This document shows positions 54,663 through 64,000 of a DNA stretch of 64,000 nt, one piece after another. Each line of letters starts with the position of its first letter. Positions within the stretch are counted from its first letter, which is position 1. Under the pieces are notes generated by a model that was not told where the DNA came from, searched no databases, and worked only from the letters and a program-made list of their open reading frames with translations. Both the position numbers and the translations under genes were made by a program. This DNA comes from Loripinus fragilis (taxonomy: Eukaryota; Mollusca; Bivalvia; Lucinida; Lucinidae). The stretch is from assembly GCA_964019695.1 (NCBI GenBank), contig OZ026518.1, positions 86,051,950 to 86,115,949 on the forward strand, read 5' to 3'.

Positions 54663-55273
54663 GGTCCGGACACCCCCCCTCCCCATGGCTCCGTTCTTGC
54701 ATACTCAAAGATGGAGCGGGCCTGAGCAGTAGGAGTTTAAACAAAGCTGTTAAATAAGCATCCATTTACTGAGGGCTAATATTCATTAAAAAGAGATGGT
54801 CAGGACCCCTCTCCCATGGAAAAACACAGTTATTGGTTCTTATAGGAGAAGCAATTGCCCCTCCCCCACACACACATGGGGAAAGTTGGACCCTACTGGA
54901 AAATGTTGGACCCCCTCTGGAAATTATAGTTTTCTTTGAAACATTGGACTCCCAGTAAAATTAGCTGAGTCTAAAAAATAAAAAAATCAGGGCTAGTTTT
55001 ATTGTCAGATAGACCTGACAGAAATTCCTGGATTTGGGCATGCATTTTTCTATAAGAAAAAAGAACAACTATACTGACAGGCAAAAGAAGCACTACAATA
55101 GAATTTTGTCAGGTTAGACATGTGGTTCACAAGCTGCACCAGCTTACCACAACAAGAATCTTGAGAAAAGCATTGAGGTTATTTGAAGTTATGGATTTTT
55201 GTTTATCTGGCATGTTAAGTTATCTGCATGAATATTTTAACTACTGTCACTAATTTTATTTCTTTCTGAGTAA

Positions 55274-55486
55274 GGAGCGCAGTGGCTCAGTGGTGGCACA
55301 GATTCTGGTGGTTGAGTCCTTGACTCGAGACTGAGAGGCTGCGGGTTGGAGTCTCACCAGCGTCAATGTGTTGGTTCTTGCGCAAGAAAAATCAATCCTA
55401 GCTTAGTACTGGTTCAACCCAAGAAGACACGTCCCTACATAACTGAAATATTGTGCATGGGACATAAAGAATTGAATCAAACAAAT
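55274..55486 (+). mobile_element. SINE-1, plus orientation, head partly duplicated
   Basis: 'ggagcgcagtggctcagtgg' starts the head. An extra ~20 bases ('cacagattctggtggttgag') follow before 'tccttgactcgagactgaga'. B-box 'gggttggagtctc' is mutated. Body and tail ('tgggacataaagaattgaat') are intact. Confidence 0.82.
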
Positions 55487-55769
55487 CCTCTGAGTAATTT
55501 ATCAAAACTTTTGCATGTGGCGTTTCTTTTGCCCGTCATTATATAATGTAAGAGAGGACTTCTGAAACAATTTAGGACTCATATTTGGGTTAATTCTTTT
55601 AAAATTATTCACTATTTTTTTTAATTATTTAAGAAAATTCAAACGAGAGCTGTTATTTGTAAAAAAACAACAACAACAACCCTTTCGTGTCAGAAAGATC
55701 CAAATGTGACAGTAAATGCAATTTCAAACTGAAATAATGGTGATTTCTGGGGTAAAAATCCAATAAAGA

Positions 55770-56180
55770 CAGGGGTGTAGAAATAGTAAAATTTTCTACT
55801 TGTCCAGGGACAAGTAAATGGCCATAATGTATTTGTCCAAAAATTTTTTTACTTGTCCGATAGTACAGATAAGCTTATACCTTTCTGTGCTTAAACATTT
55901 TACACTTTCAAAAACGTATGAAACCATGGAGATATCAACTCTCTTGTAAACAGTGCAGATCCAGATCAGCTGGCTTCTAATGAAGCCAGCTGATCAGGAT
56001 CCAACCTGTTTTCTATGCAACATGTGAAATAATAATTAATTAAAATAGGAAATACAAAATTTATTAACTTTATAACAAATTTTGCACTTGTCCAAAGACA
56101 ATTAACTTTAAATTTTCAACTTGTTCTGAATGAAATGGGACCAGGTTGGACAAGTCGGGCATGGTATTACCACAGCCCTG
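55770..56180. mobile_element. hAT-type element, 411 bp, perfect 8-base duplication
   Basis: Begins CAGGGGTGTAGAAAT and ends ATTACCACAGCCCTG. AATAAAGA stands immediately outside both ends (55762-55769 and 56181-56188), the classical 8-base hAT target duplication. 'cttgtccagggacaag' and 'cacttgtccaaag' lie near the ends. A family Q hairpin core ('gatcagctggcttctaatga', 55955-56008) is inside. No ORF. Confidence 0.88.
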
Positions 56181-56284
56181 AATAAAGATATCTAGCTAAT
56201 GCAGTGAACTATTGCACAACCAAACCATCATTTGTGAAAAAGTTAATATCATATTTAAAAAAAAAACAATGTCATATCCAATCA

Positions 56285-56580
56285 CATGGACAACTTCAGA
56301 CCTAGACAAAAACAGCTGCAAAGTTGTTGTTTTTTTTAAAAAAAAAGATCCAGGTAAAACTGTAGGAGGATTTGCATTCACAAGATATCCAGTGTATATG
56401 TGCTTTAAGCCCCAAAATAACTATAAGTTCATGGTAAAAATGACAAAAAATGAATCTGAGGATTACATCCTAAAATCATGCACATCTTCAGATCTTGACA
56501 AAAGCACCTGCAAAGTTTCAAAAAGATCTGGTTAAAACTGTAGGAGGATTTGCATTCGCAAGATACCCAGTGTCTAAATT
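56285..56580 (+). repeat. Two tandem copies, ~200 bp unit
   Basis: 'cttcagacctagacaaaaac' (56294) and 'cttcagatcttgacaaaagc' (56485), and 'aaactgtaggaggatttgca' in both (56357 and 56536), define two units. The 107-codon ORF spans both and is not a gene. Style resembles other bivalve 160-200 bp satellites here. Confidence 0.72.
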
Positions 56581-57078
56581 TCAAAGAAACTATAGTAGTT
56601 ATGGTTTCCAACTGTTTGTATGCTTAAAATGTGTGCCATTTATTTATTTTTAATCATGTTTTCATCCCTGGTATCTGGTATTTTCTATATCATTAGCTGT
56701 ACCAACAGTTTACATTTGTTCATGTCTGCCTCAGATATTCTCAATACTTTCAAGGGCTTATATGCACAATAAGCCATATAGAGATCTTAATAGTTATAGT
56801 ATCATTATAAACCTTGATCTATTTTCTTTTCAGAATAAATTACTCAGTCTTATGAAGGTACATGTAACTAAAGTATCAATCAATCATTAGTATTTTAATT
56901 CATCTACTAATGACCTTAATATCAGTGAAAACTGATGACAGGTAGGTCAATACTATTGAGGATGAGGGGTAATTCTAGAAAAAATCTCATTCAACCATAT
57001 ACATGCCTTAATTAGATTAAGAGTTAAAAATATGTGTATTTTGTTAAAATTTAATGAATTTCTTTTTCTCAACCAATA

Positions 57079-57147
57079 AATATGTTGTGGGTACTCAAAA
57101 GAACCGTCTCATTGAGACGGTTCTTTTGAGAACCCACAACATATGTT
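57079..57147. repeat. Hairpin element, family R, best copy
   Basis: 'gttgtgggtactcaaaagaa' and 'ttcttttgagaacccacaac' pair around the perfect centre CCGTCTCATTGAGACGG. 'aatatgtt' / 'acatatgtt' continue outward. Confidence 0.88.
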
Positions 57148-58141
57148 AAAACTGATGGATAAGAAAATATTTACAATTTTACACTAAATTGTTCTGTTTA
57201 TCTAAACCTGTGCACCCATAAAAATAAAATAATTTGAACTAATTTTGTGAGATCTTTTTCCCACTGTAATGAGTTCAGTGTGATATTTGCCAAAGAATTT
57301 AGTCAGAATTTCCAACTGTTTGTCAATCAGCTGCCTGGATTTATCAAACACTACCACCATCTTTATCTGTTTGTTTTTTAAAATACAATTTAGTGCCAGT
57401 TTATTGTTTTCTAATAAATGCTTTTTTTCCAGTTTTTTTTAAAAAACACATCTGAGTTGATTAACAATCAAGTTTGTACAGAGACTGGTGCTTCTTTACC
57501 AGTATTTTAAAGTCCTTGTATAAATTTAGTATAGTGACAGTACATCTTTGATGAGAAGACCTCAGTTCCAATCTGGCCATTGCAATGACAAAATAAATTA
57601 ATTAGAAGCATCATAAAATGAGCTATGTTAACTCATTCACCTACAGTATCCATGATTAGGGCCATCATATTGACATGAAATGCATGACCAAAATGTTTTC
57701 TACAGGATTTCCCTAAACCAGTGAAAAGTGTAAGACCCCAACCTTCTACTTGCATCTACTCTATACCCCCTCCCACCCCAAATAAATAGTCTGAGATCCC
57801 CCACCCTCAATTACCAGACATACCAATTCAAGCTCATTCCTAAAAAATAAACATTGAGTCCCTGGTGACCTTTTTTGCATAATGACAGTTGTGGTATGTA
57901 TTAGGAGATAATTAAAAAAATCATTACAGAACAAATTCAGTGTCTCCACAATATTATTTTATGAAATCCACATAATTCAAAATTTTTAACCTTAAAAAAG
58001 TAGGCATAGCCCATGTAATAACAGAGAACCCCATCATAGGACTATAAGCCCCACTGTATAAAATTAAGGATAGTAAACTTTTACTTTAACTTTAAACCTT
58101 TGTGTACTGATGACCCAGGGGGTTTCTCTTATATTTTCATA

Positions 58142-58418
58142 CATACGTAGGCCCGGGTCATTTTTTGGGGTTCAAAATTTTAAGTTTGAATATTTTTTTT
58201 TTGATATGAAGATTTGTGGATAATATTTTGGGGTTCGTCACAAAATTGGACTACAATTAGGCGTCATTTCTATGCATTTTAGGGTCTTTTCTTAAGGTCA
58301 AGGTACAGAATGGGGATATTTTTGGGGTTGTTAAAATTTCAAATATTTTTGGGGGGTGCTTGAAATTCCTGATATTTTTGGGGGTGAACTGTAGATGCTG
58401 GGCGGGAGCCTATGTATG
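58142..58418 (-). mobile_element. TIR element, family T, copy 2, inverted
   Basis: CATACGTAGGCCCGGG to 'gagcctatgtatg'. Interior 'cttttcttaaggtcaaggt' and 'gtgaactgtagatgctggg' are the reverse complement of copy 1 at 49595. Followed by 'gaaaaaatgagagtac' and a C-run. Confidence 0.78.
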
Positions 58419-58904
58419 AGGAAAAAATGAGAGTACCCCCCCCCCCCCCCCCCTCCCGGATTGATCATACATATTGAATTGATTCATTAAGATTGAGGTT
58501 ATCCATTATACATAAAGATGTAGAAAGGGTTATAATCAGTATTTCCTGAATTTGATTTTTAAAAAAACACACCCTAAACAGGATTTCTGACACTAGCTGT
58601 TTGCATGGGATGCAAAGTATCATTTGAATTTATTCCACCACTTTTATTTTACTCTTTGCAGGCTAGATATTTTATCATGGTTTTTTTCATCTGCTGATTT
58701 CTTTTTTTAAAAGAAAAAAAACTTTCAGGAATAGCATCCCGAAGCAGGATTTCTGACACAGTGGCTGTTAGCATGGAATGCTAAGTATCATTTGTATTTC
58801 ACTTTATTTAACTCTTTGCATGCATGCATACTGCATATCATTTTTTTATTCATTTGATAACTTTCTTGTCATCTGCTGATTTTTTTTTTTAAAAAGTCTT
58901 CCAG

Positions 58905-59000
58905 GATATTATCTGCAGTGTGAAACAGTTTTGATACAGATTCAGCCTCACATTTTGTTGGGCCTGATCTGGGTCCAACTTGTTTGCATTTGGATAACAA
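58905..59000. repeat. Family Q hairpin, copy 2 (decayed)
   Basis: 'tttgatacagattcagcctc' and 'gggcctgatctgggtccaac' pair imperfectly. The neighbourhood 58540-58900 contains repeated 'actctttgca', 'atctgctgattt' and 'ggatttctgacact' words, apparently from further family Q flanks. Confidence 0.65.
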
Positions 59001-60180
59001 TAGAATATAAAATTTGCCCTGGCTGGCAATGAGTTAAGGATAAAATCAACCTTGTATATATTGTTAGTATACCTGAGCCAAAGGCTCCTGGTTGAGCTTA
59101 TAGTATACTAATGACTCTGGCAGTATCCCGGGGCTTAGTGCATCAGTAGAAACCTAAATTAATCTAAGCTTTCAATGTCACCTTACCACTTTAAGACTAT
59201 AAACAAAATGATTTTACCTAACTAACACATTATGCTTTTAAACAAAGGGGAATATTTTAATAGAGTTTGAATGTCTTATCCAATTAATTGGAGATACAGG
59301 TATTTTTAACTCATAAATTAATAAATTTTGATTTTTAATATGGCACGGGTCACATTTATCAGCTTACTCTGATATTCAAGGATGGACAAAGTTGACAAGT
59401 TTGTCTATCAGAAAATGGTATATGGAAATCAGATGTGAAGGCTTTAATCATTCCTACACTATGCCCCCCACACCTGACTGGGTGAGCCCTTATCTATCAA
59501 AAGAAATATACATGGTGCCTGGGGCATGATGTATATTGAATCCTGCAGTCATATATGAACAGAAAATATTATATTAAGAATACTATGAAAATTAAAACTC
59601 CATATTGATGAGTGAGCCAAATGATCAGGGTCTACATTTTCATCATCAACACATTTATATCATATCAACTGATAATACTTAAATTTTAACACTGCACTAA
59701 ACTGGAAATCAGAACCTGACATATTCAATAAATTGCCAATTACTCAGTATGTGTCTTATAAGGTTAATTGTGGTAGTCTTTTGAAAGGTATTTAGTCCCA
59801 ATCTGGACATGAAGATTCTTTTGTTGATGTAAAAGGCCACAAAACATTTCTAAGACTAAACTGAAAATGCAACTATATTATTATTTACCTAAATACATGT
59901 ATAATTGTAAAAAGAATCTCACATTTTTTGTGGGTTTAGACAAACAAGTCACGATCCTGTAGCTTATGGATAGAATTGCCTGTTCTGTTGCTTTAAATAA
60001 AATGTCTTTAAAACTGTTCCCCTATATATCCGGCCCCCAATGTATTCTTATGTTCATTGTTCCCCAAAATCTGTTCCTCTGAAATTGCTGCCTAAAATTC
60101 TATACTAGAGAGGGAGAGGACTCACTAATACATGTAAGCTTAGACTAGCCTGTTTGTATGCATACAGTGACCAGTAACAC
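59000..60180. other. No feature supported
   Basis: AT-rich sequence without ORFs of note, palindromes or boxes. Confidence 0.55.
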
Positions 60181-60185
60181 TTTCC

Positions 60186-60272
60186 ATATCTATCTTCTAT
60201 CAACTATCTATCTTATCTATCTATCAAACCAACTATCTATCTATCTATTTAATCTATGTATCTATCTATGTG
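60186..60272 (+). repeat. TATC microsatellite
   Basis: Interrupted (TATC)n, e.g. 'tctatcttctatcaactatc' and 'tctatctatttaatctatg'. Confidence 0.88.
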
Positions 60273-60563
60273 ATGATGTTTGCTCGTAATTGGTTGAATC
60301 GAAGACAATCTAATCAAGACAGCTTTTCTTCATTATTTATTAGGGTACTGCTCTCGATCCATGGGCATGCATACTGCCTACTGGGTCCGAGACAGCCTGG
60401 GTGTGCTAATTTCGGAATTTGACTGTGTTTTGGACTAAACGAGGCGTGTTATAAACTCCTCTGTATCAGAAATAATCAAATATGCAAGCTTGACTAATGT
60501 TTAATCTTTAAACTTCAAATATTTCGCAGAGAAAAAAGTGAAGCGGCACAGATGCTATCCGAG

Positions 60564-60576
60564 GCCGCCATCTTTG
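60564..60576 (-). promoter_or_regulatory. YY1-like site CAAAGATGGCGGC, second candidate promoter
   Basis: On the minus strand CAAAGATGGCGGC matches the YY1 core and all but the first position of TISU. The surrounding 60.4-60.7 kb is CpG-richer than its neighbours. The ATG within it opens only 18 codons on the minus strand, with no clear donor. Direction and activity are uncertain; transcription to the right towards 60671 is also possible. Confidence 0.3.
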
Positions 60577-60670
60577 TTTAACAAGTGTTGTCAAGAATGC
60601 ACGTGAAGCTGGCCGTTTTCGCTAGAAATCAATCCGCCTACGTACTATTTATGCGTGACCTCGGGGTCAA

Positions 60671-60847
60671 ATGACGCATTGCGGCAGTGGTCAATTTCTA
60701 CAGGAAGTTGCCACTGTTGGGGAGTTTGGGAAAGATAAGGACGGTCGATATAAATTAGTGCTGGGGAGTTTTTGTTATTCAGGGGAGGCAACTCTGACAA
60801 TTTCATTTTTACAGCAGCAAAGAGCAGCAAAGACCAGAAGACTAAAG
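60671..60847 (+). CDS. Possible first coding exon, low confidence
   Basis: ATG at 60671 (context 'gtcaaatga') opens 59 codons to a possible donor AAG|GTACAG at 60847 (phase 0). An internal acceptor 'catttttacag' ends at 60814, so only the last 33 bases (QQRAAKTRRLK) may be exonic. 'aggggaggcaactctgac' is a word often met in mollusc transcripts and repeats, so this may be a repeat. No family recognised. Confidence 0.18.
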
Positions 60848-61208
60848 GTACAGTAGCAGATTTCTGTATTTATCTCACAATATAGTCAGCAAAATTAGTG
60901 TCCATGTGTGTAGAACTATTCTTATAGCTACATTTATTATATATTTCGTTTGATTTGTTCATCGACAAAATTATATCATGGAAAACAAAAATTGAATTAT
61001 CCATCCCTTCAATTTTGAAGGTTTGAATTTGATCATCTGATACTCCCCTTGATCAATGATTTTTTACCTGCGCATCCTGCATCTTCTGCACATAATTTTG
61101 TCTCTGGGATGCAAAGTTTTTATTTTAGCGAGTCCCAGGATGCAATAGTATTGCAGACTTGTCGTTGTTAAAAATAGTGTTCTGGACTCTTAAGTTTGCA
61201 GTTGGACT

Positions 61209-61637
61209 CACAGGGACCCGGCACGTATAGGTGTTTTAAAGTCTAAAATGGCCATTTTTTCTTTTTCTTTCTTTCTCTATATACTGCTTGGCGCTCGCTT
61301 TCGAGCATTATCGGCAGGTGTACATTGTACACTCCGGGTTGCAGGATGAAAGCCTACAGGTAACCATATCGAAATTACCGTAGGGTTCTTTAACCTGCAC
61401 AAGGGGTGACTCTCCCTGCACAGGGGACATCCAGTTAACGTCCCGATCCGAAGGACGATGCACTTATCTAGTGTCATCCCTGCAAATGACACTAGAGAAA
61501 GTGTGTTCGGACTCTGAAATTTTCCTCGCCGCTAGCGGGGATCGAACCTGGGACCTCTAGCACCAGAGGCAAGTGCGCTAACCACTGAGCTACCACGCTT
61601 TCGACTATAAAACACTTATATGTGCCGGGTCCCTGTG
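61209..61637. mobile_element. hAT-type element, 429 bp, carrying a tRNA-like SINE head
   Basis: Ends CACAGGGACCCGGCAC and GTGCCGGGTCCCTGTG continue inverted through 'tataggtgttttaaagtc' / 'gactataaaacacttata'. GTTGGACT flanks both ends (61201-61208 and 61638-61645), a perfect 8-base duplication. Inside, on the minus strand, are A-box TAGCTCAGTGG (61582-61592) and B-box GGTTCGATCCC (61538-61548), spaced as in a tRNA. The acceptor stem does not pair, so it is not a functional tRNA. The body contains 'taacgtcccgatccgaagga'. Confidence 0.88.
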
Positions 61638-62126
61638 GTTGGACTCATTGATATGGGTGGACCCATAAGCCCAAAATTGTAAATGAATCACTGCCTTGAT
61701 GGGAGTGTTTATGTGTCATCCCCTAGAACTAAAGTCTAAACATTAGTGCCTAGAAAGTGCCAAGACTTGTACGCTTAGAGGAAACTGCAGATGGGCTTTC
61801 AAACAGGAAGGGCCGGCGGCGGAGTGTCCCCTATATCCCCCCACCCTGTGGATACGTCCATGCTCTACTGAGCCCAAAAATCCGAGCAACAATCACTTAA
61901 ACAATAATCATAGACTCTGTGATAGAGTTATAACAATCAAGTAGAGACTAGAGAACCAACAATTAACAACTTAAAATTTGTCTTCCAAGAATATATCAGG
62001 AAATATCAGAAAGCATTTTCATAAGTTTTTTTGAAATTCGGGTATGTAACTTCAATCAATGAATACTCCAATAGAACACACTGTATTTGTATATTTGTAT
62101 ATTTACTTTTTGCTGAACTCTAGTCT

Positions 62127-62292
62127 CGTCTGCTGATAACTTTTTCAAACAGTTTGGACCCAGATCAGGCCCGACAAAATGTTGGGCCTGATCTGGATCC
62201 AAACTGTTTGACACTTATCATATATCTGAATAAATTTTTTGAAAAGATTGATTCTGGGGGTTGATTTTGAAAAAAATCAGCAGAGGACAGAA
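62127..62292. repeat. Family Q hairpin, best copy
   Basis: 'aacagtttggacccagatca' and 'tgatctggatccaaactgtt' pair around 'ggcccgacaaaatgttgggcc'. 'gtctgctgataac' and 'aaaatcagcagaggac' form the outer arms. Confidence 0.87.
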
Positions 62293-62639
62293 AAGAAGGA
62301 AAAATTTACCAGGGGGGCAAAGAATTATAATGTTTTTTCCATTACCATTCATTGTGAATGCATGTTCAGTGCAAATAAATCTTTCTTTCAGTAAAAGTTT
62401 TAGGGTAGGCCCCATCTTTTAGTGGACTGTTGGGTTTAGAGCAGTGCTTCAGATAAGCTGCTTTTAGGGGTAAAATCAACACTATATAAATTATTTTTGG
62501 CAAAAGCCAATTATTTTTCAAAAGATAGGGTACTGAATACCCAATTAATTTACAGAGTACCCTATTTATTTTAATATTAACTCTTTGCATGCTGTGTATT
62601 TATCGTAATTTTCCATGAATTTTGTCATCTGTAGAAATT

Positions 62640-62780
62640 TCAACAGTACCTTTTTTAAAATATTCTTTCTTTCAGTAATAACATCAGCGTCGAACAATTT
62701 GGACCCAGATCAGGGCTGACATTCTGCAAAGGTTTTCAGCAGATGACAAAATCTGCAGCTAGCAGGCAAAGATTTAAAGA
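62640..62780. repeat. Family Q, half copy
   Basis: 'tttggacccagatcaggg' followed directly by 'ggttttcagcagatgacaaa' shows the left core and right flank with the middle deleted. 'ctagcaggcaaag' nearby repeats at 63130 ('cagcaggcaaagag'). Confidence 0.6.
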
Positions 62781-62884
62781 GTGAAACTTCAATTTTCTGG
62801 GTCAGAAAATCATGTCCACTGGTTGAGATAAACAAATTTTTTGAGCGTAAAATTATAAATATTTTCTTACCCATCGGTTTTAAC

Positions 62885-62945
62885 GTATGTTTTGGGTGCT
62901 CAAAAGACAGTTTTTTTGAGTTCATACAACATATGTTTTGGTTGA
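62885..62945. repeat. Hairpin element, family R, diverged copy
   Basis: 'gtatgttttgggtgctcaaa' and 'tttgagttcatacaacatat' are partly complementary, and 'tttggttgagaaataag' follows as at other copies. Confidence 0.6.
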
Positions 62946-63264
62946 GAAATAAGAAAATTAGTTTTCGATACACACTCTTAACTAAAGTCCTGCATGTCAC
63001 TCATTTACTGAAGTAAAAAGGTATCTTTTTATGCTCAAAGCAATGGGAAGGCAAATGTTATCACTTATCATGTTATCACCTTACCTCAGGGTCGAAACTG
63101 TTTCTAAAGGTTACCAGCAGGCGACAAAATTCGCCGCCAGCAGGCAAAGAGTTTTAAAAGAGTGACACTTTCATGTCTACTAAATTGGAAATGAAGGAGA
63201 GAAATACCTAATAGCTGGAAACAATATCTGTGACACTGCCCCTGAAAAATCACAAACATATAAG

Positions 63265-63505
63265 GTTTCTTAGCAATACTGATCCGGATCCCCTGAAAAA
63301 TCACAAAGCTACCAAGCCAGCATTCAATGTTGGGCCACCATCAGCACGCCAGCGAAACTCCATTTAAATGGTGTTTCGCTAGCAGGCAGATGATGGCTCG
63401 CATATAGTAGTGGTATTTGGATTCTTTCTTCTCCCCTCACCAAAACAAAACCAAAAACGTCAGAGTTCGACCCCCTCTCGGTAAACTGTCTGGATCGGCG
63501 CATGA
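63265..63505. mobile_element. Hairpin element, family H, extended copy H7
   Basis: 'ctaccaagccagcattcaat' begins the palindrome. Core arms 'cgccagcgaaactccattt' and 'aaatggtgtttcgctagcag' pair. 'ctggatcggcgcatga' downstream matches H1 at 8860-9085. Confidence 0.8.
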
Positions 63506-63639
63506 AAAATATTCGAAACTGTATTCTATTAGACTATATGAATGGCAAAAACTCTTTGCCTATTGGGTAATTTTTCATGCTATTTTGTTGTCAGTTGATA
63601 TTTTTCAAAATCAACTTTTCCAATGATTATTTCAGGTAA

Positions 63640-63745
63640 AAACTATCAGAGTGTCAAACAGTTAATTTTGATCCAGATTAGGCCCAACATTTTGTCTGGC
63701 CTGATCTTGGTCCAAATTACTTGCAAAGTTTATCAGCAGATAATT
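63640..63745. repeat. Family Q hairpin, copy at right edge
   Basis: 'ttttgatccagattaggccc' and 'ggcctgatcttggtccaaat' pair around 'aacattttgt', with 'atcagcagataattgg' outside. Confidence 0.75.
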
Positions 63746-63799
63746 GGTGTAGGCATATTCTGATTTTTGTTGCAGTTCAAATAGCAAAACCTTCTCTGC

Positions 63800-63922
63800 A
63801 GAAACTCTTTTAAAAAAATTTAGAGCACTCTGCAATACTTTTGGCCTGCATTAAGCAATAATCGGTCTTAACACCCATTTTTGGTCTTCTTTTTGAGTTG
63901 CCGCTTAAGACAAGTTTTACTG
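63800..63922. mobile_element. mariner/Tc1-type MITE, copy 4, 5' truncated
   Basis: 'gcactctgcaatacttttgg', 'cattaagcaataatcgg' and 'cgcttaagacaagttttactg' followed by TA (63923-63924) match the right two-thirds of the family. The left terminus is missing. Confidence 0.75.
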
Positions 63923-64000
63923 TAATCATTTTGAATGTATTTTAAAGAGTGTTAATTTGTGAATAACTCCTGAAACCCATCATCGATTAAAATGAACTTA

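Noticed and set aside
56834..56857. 24-base microexon (strong acceptor 'ttttcttttcag' and AAG|GTACAT)
   Set aside because: Good sites but too short and isolated to support without transcripts, and no phase-compatible neighbours were found.

Overview
The window looks like nuclear DNA from an animal, most likely a bivalve mollusc. The evidence is visible AT-richness, tRNA-derived SINEs with split A/B boxes, many small palindromic elements that include the 'cagcctgcgca/ctgatcag' type of hairpin common in bivalves, mollusc-like low-complexity DNA, and no long conserved ORF over 64 kb. The bivalve assignment is inference, and I do not name a species. No tRNA, rRNA, CRISPR, prokaryotic operon or intact transposase/reverse transcriptase gene is visible.

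Layout. 0.3-2.3 kb: two large foldback (long inverted repeat) elements, the second holding a hairpin element and a SINE with perfect target duplications. 2.4-4.5 kb: a mariner-type MITE and dispersed repeats. 4.5-7.0 kb: a 2.5-kb pyrimidine-rich minisatellite. 7-13 kb: hairpin/TIR elements and a SINE split by about 0.65 kb. 13.0-16.3 kb: a degenerate ~160-bp satellite broken by three insertions. 16.9-18.0 kb: a TIR element rich in TGACGT (CRE-like) motifs. 18.5-21.0 kb: a 54-bp satellite split by a 916-bp mariner-type element carrying six RFX X-box-like palindromes. 21.5-28 kb: a 25-bp tandem array, hairpins and a nested 3.3-kb TIR composite. 28.7-41.5 kb: the best candidate for a real gene. 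Three CCAAT boxes and a CAAGATGGCGGC (YY1/TISU) motif are followed by small ORF segments at 28.98, 34.94, 35.31 and 40.78 or 41.26 kb, bounded by splice-like sites in mutually compatible phases. 37.4-47.3 kb: a satellite domain in which a ~40-bp monomer array abuts, in inverted orientation, an 81-bp dimeric higher-order array, then a 2.9-kb unique island, then a 4-kb homogenised 81-bp array. 47.3-64 kb: a second SINE type, more MITEs and hairpins, an AATTAC-rich TIR element, two small hAT-type elements with perfect 8-bp target duplications, and a second possible promoter at 60.56 kb.

No gene can be named. If the gene model is right, the 37-40 kb satellites lie inside its intron and the rest of the window is intron or intergenic DNA shaped by layered non-autonomous transposons and satellites. 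All lengths and phases were counted by eye. Family names (mariner, hAT, SINE) rest on termini, target duplications and internal promoter boxes, not on database matches.
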